Shown here: positions 8,298 through 14,342 of the stretch, in pieces
How the letters are laid out: each line of letters opens with the position of its first letter
Numbering within the stretch: position 1 is the stretch's first letter
Assembly (NCBI GenBank): GCA_016744725.1
Contig: JADGDW010000087.1
Location: 3,575-19,054 of the forward strand
DNA from: Candidatus Albibeggiatoa sp. nov. BB20
Lineage (GTDB): Bacteria > Pseudomonadota > Gammaproteobacteria > Beggiatoales > Beggiatoaceae
Reading direction: 5' to 3'
Length of the DNA: 15,480 nt
Position numbers and translations under genes: made by a program
Notes under the pieces: model-generated
What the model was told of the DNA's origin: nothing
Database searches by the model: none
What the model saw: the letters and a program-made list of their open reading frames with translations, nothing else

Positions 8298-9251
8298 ATG
8301 GCTACCCTAATCGCTCAATCCAATCAGGTCGTCCTTTTCACAGTTCCTGCTGACTATGAGGGGCAACGTATCGATAACTTTTTGCTAGCACATCTTAAAG
8401 GTGTTCCAAAAAGTCACATTTATCGTATATTGCGCAAAGGTGAAGTACGCATCAATAAAGGACGCATCAAACCCATTTATCGTTTGCAAGCGGGAGATGT
8501 GTTGCGTATTCCACCCGTCAGGCAGGCTACGAGAACTTTGGAAAAACCTCATGAATATTTTTTACAAAGCCTCAAAGAAGCTATTTTACATGAAGATAAA
8601 CAATTATTGGTGATAAATAAACCTTCTGGTATTGCAGTGCATGGTGGAAGTGGTGTAAGTTACGGAATTATTGAAGGAATTAGAGCACTTTATCCTGAAG
8701 AAAAACAATTAGAATTAGTTCACCGCATTGATAGAGATACATCAGGTTGTCTATTAATTGCGAAAAAACGCAGTATGTTGCGCCAATTACACGATTTATT
8801 ACGTGAAACAGGAATGAACAAACGTTATCTAGCCTTGGTCAAAGGTGATTGGTCGAAGCGCTTGACAACGATTAGTGCACCATTACGCAAAAATGTGGTG
8901 CAGTCTGGGGAACGTGTTGTGCGAGTGGATGCTTCAGGTAAAGAGGCGTTAACCCAATTTCAGGTTGTTGAACGGTTTGATATGGCAACTTTAGTCGAAG
9001 CTCATTTAATTACAGGACGTACTCATCAGATTCGGGTACATTGTACGCATAAAGATCATCCTATTGCAGGTGATAGCAAGTACGGCGATGATGATTTTAA
9101 TAAGCATTTAAAGGCACAGGGCTTAAGTCGTTTGTTTTTACATGCAAGTCAGTTAGATATTAATTTACCTGATTATCAATTGAGTATTGAAGCCCCGTTA
9201 CCAGAACAATTGGTTTCAGTATTGGAAACCTTACGCTCGCCTGCAGCTTAA
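8298..9251 (+). CDS. rluC: 23S rRNA pseudouridine synthase RluC
   Basis: Converts three uridines of 23S rRNA (955, 2504 and 2580 in E. coli numbering) to pseudouridine. Residues about 20-80 are an S4-type RNA-binding domain (EGQRIDNFL, GVPKSHIYRILRKGEVRIN, AGDVLRIPPVR), nearly identical to E. coli RluC. The catalytic domain follows: NKPSGIAVHGGSG (107-119), HRIDRDTSG with the catalytic Asp145, and TGRTHQIRVH (239-248). Its 317 residues match the family length. The start cannot lie further upstream, because an in-frame TAG occupies 8292-8294. No Shine-Dalgarno sequence precedes the ATG, and the promoter placement suggests leaderless translation. It is divergent from rne and convergent with gcvPA. 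Confidence 0.96.
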   Translation: MATLIAQSNQVVLFTVPADYEGQRIDNFLLAHLKGVPKSHIYRILRKGEVRINKGRIKPIYRLQAGDVLRIPPVRQATRTLEKPHEYFLQSLKEAILHEDKQLLVINKPSGIAVHGGSGVSYGIIEGIRALYPEEKQLELVHRIDRDTSGCLLIAKKRSMLRQLHDLLRETGMNKRYLALVKGDWSKRLTTISAPLRKNVVQSGERVVRVDASGKEALTQFQVVERFDMATLVEAHLITGRTHQIRVHCTHKDHPIAGDSKYGDDDFNKHLKAQGLSRLFLHASQLDINLPDYQLSIEAPLPEQLVSVLETLRSPAA

Positions 9252-9261
9252 GGATCAAACT

Positions 9262-9302
9262 GGATTTAGAATTGGCAACCGATCCATGATTGCCAATTAT
9301 CC
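9262..9302. terminator. Shared hairpin between convergent rluC and gcvPA
   Basis: AATTGGCAA (9270-9278) pairs perfectly with TTGCCAATT (9290-9298) around an 11-base loop. GGAT (9262-9265) and ATCC (9299-9302) can extend the stem past a small bulge. It lies between the two stop codons of convergent genes and could end transcription or protect 3' ends from both sides. Neither side has a strong U-run, so classical intrinsic termination is not certain. Confidence 0.55.
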
Positions 9303-9309
9303 TAAAACG

Positions 9310-10662
9310 TTATAGCGAATTAAGCACTTCAGCTAATTGCTGCGCATATAAATCAATATCTGCTTGAGTACGCGTCTCTGTTGCACATATTAATAAGCAA
9401 TCCTGTAATTCTGGGATATGCTGTCCAACATTGTAGCCACCCAAAATCCCTTTACCCGCTAAACCCGCCAATACTTTATCAATAGGTTTGCTTAATTTAA
9501 GTAATACTTCATGGAAAAATGTGGCGGTAAATACTTGTTCAACCCCATCAATAGCCGTCAATTTATCACGTAATTGCACTGTATTTGCGTGACAAGTTGC
9601 CGCTGTACGTTCTAAGCCTTTTGCACCCATCAACGCGGTGTGAATCGTTGCTGCTGTTACCATCAAACCTTGATTAGTACAAATATTAGAGGTCGCTTTA
9701 GAACGACGAATATGTTGTTCACGGGCTTGTAACGTTAAAGTAAAGCCTTGTTTACCATCTAAATCTACAGTACGACCGACAATACGTCCCGGCATTTGGC
9801 GTACATAGGCTTTTTTACAACACATGAATCCAAAGTAAGGGCCACCATAACTTAAAGGAATACCTAATGGTTGACCTTCGCCACATACAATGTCAGCACC
9901 GTTATCGCCCCATTGCCCTGGTGGAGTCAAAATCGCTAAACTCAAAGGATTCACAGCAGCAATCACTAATATTTTGTGCTCATGGGCCCAATTTGTCAGC
10001 GCGTTAACATCTTCTAAATTGCCAAAGAAATTAGGTTGTGCAATCACTAAGGCAGCCACATCATCCGTAGGCAAGTTATCCGCTTTAATCGTACCTGTAT
10101 TGGCATCATAATCTACAGAAATTAATTCGATTTCCTGATTTTTAACCGTTGTTTCAACCACTTTTTGATAACGAGGGTGTAGTGTATAAGGAAATAAAAC
10201 CTTCTTCTTTTTGCCTTTTGTTTGGCGTACAGCCATCAATACGGCTTCAGCCAGTGCAGATGCACCATCATACAAAGACGCATTGGATACATCCATCCCC
10301 GTCAAGCGTGCCATCATCGATTGATATTCATATAACAGTTGTAATGTGCCTTGGCTGGCCTCTGCTTGGTATGGCGTGTAAGCGGAATAGAACTCACCAC
10401 GGGTAGCCACTTCCCAAACTGCAGCGGGTATATGATGCTCATACGCACCTGCACCTGCAAAACATACCAGCGGTTGATCTTGCTTGGCTCGTTGCTGCAT
10501 TAACTGTGTGACTTCTAATTCGGTCAGTGCTTCGGGCACGTCATCTAAAGTACCACAACGCAGCTCATCTGGAATTTCATCAAATAAGTCTTCGATATTG
10601 TTGACTTTAATCTGAGTCAACATTGCTTCAATATCTTGTGGAGTATGGGGGATATAAGGCAT
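9310..10662 (-). CDS. gcvPA: Glycine dehydrogenase (decarboxylating) subunit 1, GcvPA
   Basis: Alpha subunit of the two-subunit P-protein of the glycine cleavage system. With GcvPB it decarboxylates glycine and passes the aminomethyl group to the lipoyl H-protein. The N-terminus MPYIPHTPQDIEAML and the following DLFDEIPDELR are typical of the subunit and fix the start at the ATG at 10662 (450 aa); the open frame continues upstream to a TTG at 10731, but that part lies within the likely promoter. Family motifs visible are AGAYEHHIPAAV (about 70-82), SAYTPYQAEASQGTLQ (about 93-108) and ASLYDGASALAEA (about 128-140). The PLP-binding lysine belongs to the other subunit and is not expected here. 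The ribosome binding site is weak. Oddly, gcvPB, gcvT and gcvH are not adjacent: the neighbours are rluC and a divergent ccmG. Confidence 0.94.
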   Translation of the reverse strand: MPYIPHTPQDIEAMLTQIKVNNIEDLFDEIPDELRCGTLDDVPEALTELEVTQLMQQRAKQDQPLVCFAGAGAYEHHIPAAVWEVATRGEFYSAYTPYQAEASQGTLQLLYEYQSMMARLTGMDVSNASLYDGASALAEAVLMAVRQTKGKKKKVLFPYTLHPRYQKVVETTVKNQEIELISVDYDANTGTIKADNLPTDDVAALVIAQPNFFGNLEDVNALTNWAHEHKILVIAAVNPLSLAILTPPGQWGDNGADIVCGEGQPLGIPLSYGGPYFGFMCCKKAYVRQMPGRIVGRTVDLDGKQGFTLTLQAREQHIRRSKATSNICTNQGLMVTAATIHTALMGAKGLERTAATCHANTVQLRDKLTAIDGVEQVFTATFFHEVLLKLSKPIDKVLAGLAGKGILGGYNVGQHIPELQDCLLICATETRTQADIDLYAQQLAEVLNSL

Positions 10663-10701
10663 ATTAGGTCTTGGCTTTGGGCTCGATTCTAAACATAAAA
10701 C

Positions 10702-10731
10702 ATTATCCCATGGCAAATTAGCATAATGCAA
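10702..10731 (-). promoter_or_regulatory. Candidate promoter of gcvPA
   Basis: On the minus strand TTGCAT (10731-10726) and GATAAT (10707-10702) are separated by 18 bases. Transcription would start near 10695, about 33 bases before the ATG at 10662, which agrees with the family-supported start. The -10 matches 5 of 6 positions; the -35 is weaker. Confidence 0.45.
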
Positions 10732-10803
10732 GAGTGTTTGAGTGGATGGTTTGAGATAAATAGATTTAATATGTTGAATTTTTAATATTGAGCTATTTGT
10801 TCT

Positions 10804-10847
10804 AACTCAGGTTTTCCTGCAACTCAGGGCTTACAGTCCTGTGAGTT
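10804..10847 (-). repeat. Intergenic palindromic repeat, copy 2
   Basis: The minus-strand core AGGACTGTAAGCCC (plus 10827-10840) shares AGGACTGNNAGCCC with the copies at 5286 and 11571. It is flanked by the inverted pair AACTCA (10821-10826) / TGAGTT (10842-10847), and AACTCAGG is also directly repeated at 10804-10811 and 10821-10828. It lies between the divergent genes gcvPA and ccmG. Confidence 0.5.
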
Positions 10848-10978
10848 AAAAACCAATCACAATTAAACTGAAATCTACTATATTTAAACATGAGTTTGGT
10901 GTAAAAATTTGATTTAATCAGTTTTTAGACTTATCTTTCTTGGTTCAAACCAATTCACAATAGTTATGAGGCATATTT

Positions 10979-11527
10979 ATGCTACGTTATTTGTTACCTT
11001 TCATCGTTTTTAGTGTTTTAAGTGTATTTTTATATATTGGTTTACAACTCAATCCTAGAGACATTGATTCGACTCGGATTGATAAACTCGCGCCCAGTTT
11101 CGAAGTAAGCACGGTGTTAGATACAGATAAAAGCTTAAGTTCGGAAGAGTTTAAAGGCCAAGTTTCAATATTTAATACATGGGCATCATGGTGCGTCTCC
11201 TGCCGTCAAGAACATCCTCTGTTGATGGAAATTTCACAACAAACCGATATTCCAGTTTATGGCCTGAATTTCAAAGATAAATTAGGAGATGCTCAAGGTG
11301 TGTTAAAAAGCTCAGGTAATCCTTATATTGTAAGTGGTTTTGATCCTAAGGGACGCATCGGAATGGATTGGGGAGTGCGTGCAACCCCTGAAACCTTTGT
11401 TGTCGACCAACAAGGTATTGTGCGCTACAAACATACAGGCCCATTAAGTGTTCCCGTATTGACCGAAACAATTTTGCCATTGATTAAACATTTACGCAGT
11501 GGTGAAAAAACGGACGGTGCGTCTTAA
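10979..11527 (+). CDS. ccmG: Thiol:disulfide interchange protein CcmG/DsbE
   Basis: Membrane-anchored periplasmic thioredoxin-like reductant used in cytochrome c maturation, where it reduces the CxxC of apocytochrome c directly or through CcmH. One N-terminal membrane segment (residues 4-23) is followed by the thioredoxin fold. The active site is WCVSC (Trp71, Cys72, Cys75) in TWASWCVSCRQEHP, and the cis-proline motif is GVRATPETF (Pro137), close to E. coli GVYGAPETF. The stretch SGNPYIVSGFDPKGRIGMDWG also follows CcmG rather than general TlpA proteins. The 182-residue length is normal. GAGG stands 7 bases before the ATG. No other ccm gene is within the window, so the gene is detached from its usual operon; it is divergent from gcvPA and convergent with the OmpA-like gene. 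A general DsbE-family reductase role is the alternative. Confidence 0.9.
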   Translation: MLRYLLPFIVFSVLSVFLYIGLQLNPRDIDSTRIDKLAPSFEVSTVLDTDKSLSSEEFKGQVSIFNTWASWCVSCRQEHPLLMEISQQTDIPVYGLNFKDKLGDAQGVLKSSGNPYIVSGFDPKGRIGMDWGVRATPETFVVDQQGIVRYKHTGPLSVPVLTETILPLIKHLRSGEKTDGAS

Positions 11528-11550
11528 ATTCTGAAAATGTAAGGCATATT

Positions 11551-11584
11551 AGGACTCGCAGTTCTTAAGAGGGCTGCCAGTCCT
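11551..11584 (-). repeat. Intergenic palindromic repeat, copy 3, strong hairpin between convergent genes
   Basis: AGGACTCGCAG (11551-11561) and CTGCCAGTCCT (11574-11584) pair at 10 of 11 positions around a 12-base loop. The minus-strand core AGGACTGGCAGCCC matches the copies at 5286 and 10827. It sits between the convergent ends of ccmG and the OmpA-like gene and may serve as a two-way terminator or 3'-end stabiliser, though no U-run accompanies it. Confidence 0.65.
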
Positions 11585-11606
11585 GAGATGATGTAATATC
11601 CAGGTT

Positions 11607-12206
11607 TTAATAAGGATTGAAACGCGGTGCAGTAAATTGTGAGCGAGTGACTGTTGCAGGAATAGCTTGGGATTGCATCGTTTTAATGACCACTCGACGA
11701 TTTTGTTGTCGACCCACAGCGGTTTTATTCGATGCGACAGGTGCACCTTCACCAAATGCGTTAATAATCAGTCTTTGTGCTGCAATGCCACGCGCAATCA
11801 GTGCATCCCGTACAGCGGTGGCTCGATTCTGTGACAGACGTTGATTATATTTCGAATTATCCTGACTATCTGTATAGCCTTCGACTAAAATATCATTATT
11901 GCCATTCCGTACCAAATTCGCAAAATCAGTAATTAAACTTATTGCCAAAGGAGATAATTGATATTTATCCGTTGGGAATAAAATGATTTCGCTAGTCACA
12001 GGCGTAATCGGTGCAGACGCGGATTGAACTGAAAAAGTGCGAATAGGCACAGGATTGGTTAACAATCTCGGTGCAACTACAGGTGGCTCACGGTCGCAGC
12101 ATATATTACCTGTGGTAATGATGGCATTTTTTGACGCAATTTTTGGGAAACTACACGCTTGTAATAAAGCGAAACAGCAAATCACTATGATATGAGAATA
12201 CTTCAT
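11607..12206 (-). CDS. OmpA-family peptidoglycan-associated lipoprotein
   Basis: The signal peptide ends in a lipobox LQAC (lipidated Cys18). Ser at the next position predicts transport to the outer membrane by the Lol rules. Residues 19-70 are a Pro-rich linker with an unusual Cys36-Cys37 pair. Residues about 72-176 form an OmpA C-terminal-like domain: EGYTDSQDNSKYNQRLSQNRATAVRD, then FGEGAPVASN and GRQQNRRV. Asp113 and Arg128 keep the 15-residue spacing of the two residues that bind diaminopimelate in OmpA domains, so peptidoglycan binding is expected. The ATG is three bases after the stop codon of vapC, with its AAGGA inside the last vapC codons, so its translation probably depends on the toxin-antitoxin operon. 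It resembles Pal or YiaD-type proteins but belongs to no tol-pal cluster here. Confidence 0.88.
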   Translation of the reverse strand: MKYSHIIVICCFALLQACSFPKIASKNAIITTGNICCDREPPVVAPRLLTNPVPIRTFSVQSASAPITPVTSEIILFPTDKYQLSPLAISLITDFANLVRNGNNDILVEGYTDSQDNSKYNQRLSQNRATAVRDALIARGIAAQRLIINAFGEGAPVASNKTAVGRQQNRRVVIKTMQSQAIPATVTRSQFTAPRFNPY

Positions 12207-12209
12207 TGG

Positions 12210-12632
12210 TTAATCCTTATGTAGAAATGGGTCTTCTATCCAATTTTCTAATTTCAAGCCAATAACGCGATTAAATTCTTTGGTATTATTTGTGACCAAG
12301 GTGACATTATATTTTAATGCGTGTGCCGCTATCATCAAGTCTAAAGAACCTATGATGTTGCCCTTTGTTTCTAAAGTGGTGCGTACTTTACCGTAATAAT
12401 CTGCCACATCTCTATCATAAGATAATACTGTCAGTGGTAATAAAAAATGATTTAATGCCCGTTGGTTTTTTTGCGTATGTTGGCTTTTTTCTACACCGTA
12501 TTGCAATTCCGACACCGTAATTGAAGAAATACCAATTTCTTTGGTTTGAAACTGTTTAAACTTTTCAAATACCCAAGCAGGTTTGCGTTTAATAATATAA
12601 ATGCAGATATTAGTATCTAGCATATATTTCAT
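12210..12632 (-). CDS. vapC: VapC-type PIN-domain toxin ribonuclease (module 1)
   Basis: PIN-domain endoribonuclease of a type II toxin-antitoxin pair; such toxins cut tRNA or rRNA when the antitoxin is lost. The 140 residues show the acidic metal-binding set: Asp6 (MLDTNICIYII), Glu42 (VSELQYGVEKS), Asp98 (GSLDLMIAAHAL), and the VTNNTKEFNRV segment (113-123) where the fourth position is Asn116 with Glu119 close by. This pattern is typical of the VapC/FitB-like group with an AbrB-type antitoxin. Its ATG overlaps the antitoxin stop codon by four bases (ATGA), so the two are translationally coupled. The gene ends three bases before the OmpA-family lipoprotein. All acidic residues appear intact, so the toxin is probably functional; its RNA target cannot be told from sequence. 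Confidence 0.93.
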   Translation of the reverse strand: MKYMLDTNICIYIIKRKPAWVFEKFKQFQTKEIGISSITVSELQYGVEKSQHTQKNQRALNHFLLPLTVLSYDRDVADYYGKVRTTLETKGNIIGSLDLMIAAHALKYNVTLVTNNTKEFNRVIGLKLENWIEDPFLHKD

Positions 12633-12862
12633 TCAAATACATCTTCACGTAATGGTTGTGATGGCTGTTGGCGGTTTGACATAAAATCATCAGAAAATTC
12701 ATCTAAGCTATTAAATAAACTGTCCCATGATATTTGGACGGGAAGCAAAATGACATTCTCACCTTGCTTTTGGATGAAGACTTCTGAACCTTCAAACCTA
12801 AATTCTTTGGGAAGACGAACAGCTTGACTTTGACCATTTTGGAATAATTTGGCGGTTTTCAT
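12629..12862 (-). CDS. vapB: VapB-type AbrB-fold antitoxin (module 1)
   Basis: 77-residue antitoxin. The N-terminal half (MKTAKLFQNGQSQAVRLPKEF, then GSEVFIQKQGENVILLP) is a swapped-hairpin AbrB/MazE-type DNA-binding domain, as in VapB/VagC. The C-terminal half, with the acidic-aromatic SWDSLFNSLDEFSDDFM (46-61), should wrap the toxin's active site. The ATG at 12862 is preferred over one two codons upstream, because the family starts with MKTAKLF and AGAG stands 7 bases before it. It overlaps vapC by four bases. It likely represses its own promoter through the AGTATATACT palindrome just upstream. Confidence 0.9.
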   Translation of the reverse strand: MKTAKLFQNGQSQAVRLPKEFRFEGSEVFIQKQGENVILLPVQISWDSLFNSLDEFSDDFMSNRQQPSQPLREDVFE

Positions 12863-12892
12863 TACCATTCTCTGCTTAAAATATATATTTAT

Positions 12893-12920
12893 AGTATATA
12901 CTTAATCTAATTAATCTCAA
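12893..12920 (-). promoter_or_regulatory. Promoter and candidate operator of vapBC module 1
   Basis: Minus-strand TTGAGA (12920-12915) and TATACT (12898-12893) are separated by 16 bases, each matching consensus at 5 of 6 positions. The -10 box lies inside the perfect 10-base palindrome AGTATATACT (12893-12902), a natural site for VapB dimers to block RNA polymerase. The -35 begins just after the stop codon of the upstream toxin gene, so module 1 can be expressed independently. Confidence 0.6.
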
Positions 12921-12924
12921 ACGA

Positions 12925-13317
12925 CTAATGCAAATGGTTGGGATTTAAGGTCTCTAATCCATCGGTTAAATTCAGTAGATTTTCATCACAAGTAACTAAT
13001 GTTAGATGATATTCTAGTGCTGTTGCAATAATGATGGCATCGGGTAATTTTATGTTGGGACTAGATCGCCTCAGTTGAGCTACACGATTGGTGACGACGC
13101 GATTAATCGGTAGGGTTTCAATATAAACTAAAAACGCATGAATCGCCGTTTCTTCGTCTGAAGTGATATGAGGATGTGCTAATAATTCCATCCGCGTGAC
13201 TTCACTAATAAATCGCGCGGGATTATTCAGCACATTTGATTTAAAGAAGGCTTGTACTTTTGCATGTTCCTTCAGTATGCCAAGCACAATATTTGTATCC
13301 AGTAGATATTTATCCAT
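12925..13317 (-). CDS. vapC: VapC-type PIN-domain toxin ribonuclease (module 2)
   Basis: A second PIN-domain toxin, 130 residues, clearly different from module 1. Acidic residues are Asp7 (KYLLDTNIVLGILK), Glu44 (EVTRMELLAHP), Asp93 (KLPDAIIIATAL) and Asp111 (LVTCDENLLNL), so the full metal-binding set is present. The start is the ATG at 13317 (MDKYLLDTN), with AGGA 5 bases before it. It overlaps the antitoxin gene by eight bases. A longer reading from 13362 would add 15 residues that belong to the antitoxin's coding region in another frame. It probably cuts structured RNA when free of antitoxin; the target is unknown. It is the first of two toxin genes transcribed in the same direction. Confidence 0.92.
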   Translation of the reverse strand: MDKYLLDTNIVLGILKEHAKVQAFFKSNVLNNPARFISEVTRMELLAHPHITSDEETAIHAFLVYIETLPINRVVTNRVAQLRRSSPNIKLPDAIIIATALEYHLTLVTCDENLLNLTDGLETLNPNHLH

Positions 13318-13552
13318 CCCATTCCTGCCGTATTTTACGTTGTATTTGTACAGGGTCTCCACTAAAGTTTGGAGAGTTTTTTAAAATACCTACCAATTCA
13401 AGAAAGCTGTCTTCTTTCGGTGCTGTCATCGTAGAGTGTTTTGGATTAATCACTAAAACGATCTCAGCTTCACCTGTTGGAATCGTATCGGGTAATGTTA
13501 GGGTTATTTGACGATTTTCAGGTATTAACAAATTTTGACAAAGTATCTCCAT
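13310..13552 (-). CDS. Antitoxin partner of the module 2 VapC toxin
   Basis: 80-residue protein immediately upstream of, and overlapping, the PIN toxin by eight bases, the usual order for antitoxin then toxin. The N-terminal part (NLLIPENRQITLTLPDTIPTGEAEIVLVINP) is beta-rich and recalls small antitoxins that start with an ITLxLPxTIPxGxAEVVL pattern. The C-terminal segment (ELVGILKNSPNFSGDPVQIQRKIRQEWDG, 52-80) looks like the toxin-binding tail. I know this pattern from PIN-associated antitoxins but cannot name the family with certainty. GAAGG lies 8 bases before the ATG at 13552. It is unrelated in sequence to the AbrB-type antitoxin of module 1. Confidence 0.85.
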   Translation of the reverse strand: MEILCQNLLIPENRQITLTLPDTIPTGEAEIVLVINPKHSTMTAPKEDSFLELVGILKNSPNFSGDPVQIQRKIRQEWDG

Positions 13553-13605
13553 AAATTAGCCTTCGGGTCAATGCTGAACGTGGTACTTTTTGGTTGCCAA
13601 GCGAC

Positions 13606-13639
13606 ATTATAGCCTTTATTATCGGCTGTATGACATACA
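13606..13639 (-). promoter_or_regulatory. Promoter and candidate operator of toxin-antitoxin module 2
   Basis: A perfect minus-strand TATAAT lies at 13611-13606, about 54 bases before the antitoxin ATG. The expected -35 position falls in TGTATGACATACA (13627-13639), an inverted repeat of 6 bases around one central base. No good -35 hexamer is seen. The overlap of palindrome and -35 suits autorepression by the antitoxin or the toxin-antitoxin complex. Confidence 0.5.
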
Positions 13640-13988
13640 ATTATAGATGTTTATTAGAATTCTGTTTCTAACAGTTTTTTTGCGTAGATTACTGTGTTTT
13701 AGCACTTCTGTATTATATATCAAAATATTGGCTAAACAGAGTGGTTGTCTGGTCATTTTGAATTTTAAATTTCAAGCTAACGTGGTTTTAATTATTTTTT
13801 GAAAATTAATTGTGTATATCGTTTTTTGAATGTTTTAATTGTATTTAAATCAAAATCTTGCATTTATAAGTTAATCAGTTTAATTGGAAAGCTTAAATCC
13901 CCTATCTGACATTATAGGTTCTCAAGCTTGAGTTACGGCTTGGGATTACGCAAAATAGCGTGTTGTGGGGTGTGAATTTAACTAGAGC
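13640..13988. other. AT-rich non-coding gap
   Basis: No gene, RNA or clear site is supported here. Only short palindromes are visible: CTCAAGCTTGAG at 13921-13932 and CCTAT/ATAGG at 13901-13918. Composition is markedly AT-rich, like the ATPase gene to the right. Confidence 0.5.
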
Positions 13989-14000
13989 GGACTTGTTAGA
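13989..14000 (-). mobile_element. Possible terminal end of the IS remnant
   Basis: GGACTTGTTAGA begins 40-50 bases beyond the transposase stop codon, where an IS5-type terminal inverted repeat would be expected. No second copy of this sequence is visible at the other side of the remnant, so the call rests on position and on general resemblance to such ends. Confidence 0.2.
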
Positions 14001-14039
14001 AGCCATATTAGATATGTTGTAACCATAAAAAACAAAGAG

Positions 14040-14297
14040 TTAATGAGCTAAATTAAAATTCCACAAGCCAGCGCAGGCCACAGAAATTTTATTATACAAA
14101 TCAGAACTATGGATACGAATACGTTCCATTAGAATCCGATAACGTTTCATTCCACCAATATTGTGTTCAACGTAAATATGCTCTCTAGCCAACTGCTGAT
14201 TTTCCAGTTTTTGCTTTTCAGTAAATGTATTTAATTGTTACGTTTTCCGTTCACGGGCAATTGATGATGCTTTCCCAAGGTCTGAGCTTGCCTTTCC
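14040..14297 (-). pseudogene. 3' remnant of an IS5-like (DDE_Tnp_4 type) transposase
   Basis: From 14237 down to a TAA at 14040 the minus strand encodes a transposase C-terminus: EKQKLENQQLAREHIYVEHN, IGGMKRYRILMERIR, and a last segment SVACAGLWNFNLAH. This is the familiar end of IS5-group DDE transposases (VEH-x-IGGMKRYR ... AGLWN), including the final catalytic-region Glu within VEH. An in-frame TAA at 14238-14240 interrupts it, and the same frame continues upstream only to about 14297. The remaining two thirds of the enzyme, including the two catalytic Asp residues, are missing. The remnant stops where the ATPase gene's promoter begins, which suggests that later DNA acquisition cut the element. 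Confidence 0.75.
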
Positions 14298-14315
14298 TTA
14301 TTTTTTAGCTACAAT
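14288..14315 (+). promoter_or_regulatory. Candidate promoter of the ATPase gene
   Basis: TTGCCT (14288-14293) and TACAAT (14310-14315) are separated by 16 bases; they match consensus at 4 and 5 of 6 positions. Transcription would start near 14322, about 20 bases before the ATG. AGGT at 14331-14334 serves as a modest ribosome binding site. The promoter lies at the edge of the transposase remnant. Confidence 0.5.
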
Positions 14316-14342
14316 TCTATTTTTTGGTTTAGGTAACTTAAA

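Noticed and set aside
10663..10731. N-terminal extension of GcvPA from the TTG at 10731
   Set aside because: The 23 extra residues do not match the family, which begins at MPYIPHT, and they coincide with the likely promoter.
13318..13362. Longer start for the module 2 toxin
   Set aside because: It would overlap the antitoxin gene by 53 bases and add residues not found in PIN toxins; the ATG at 13317 has AGGA at good spacing.
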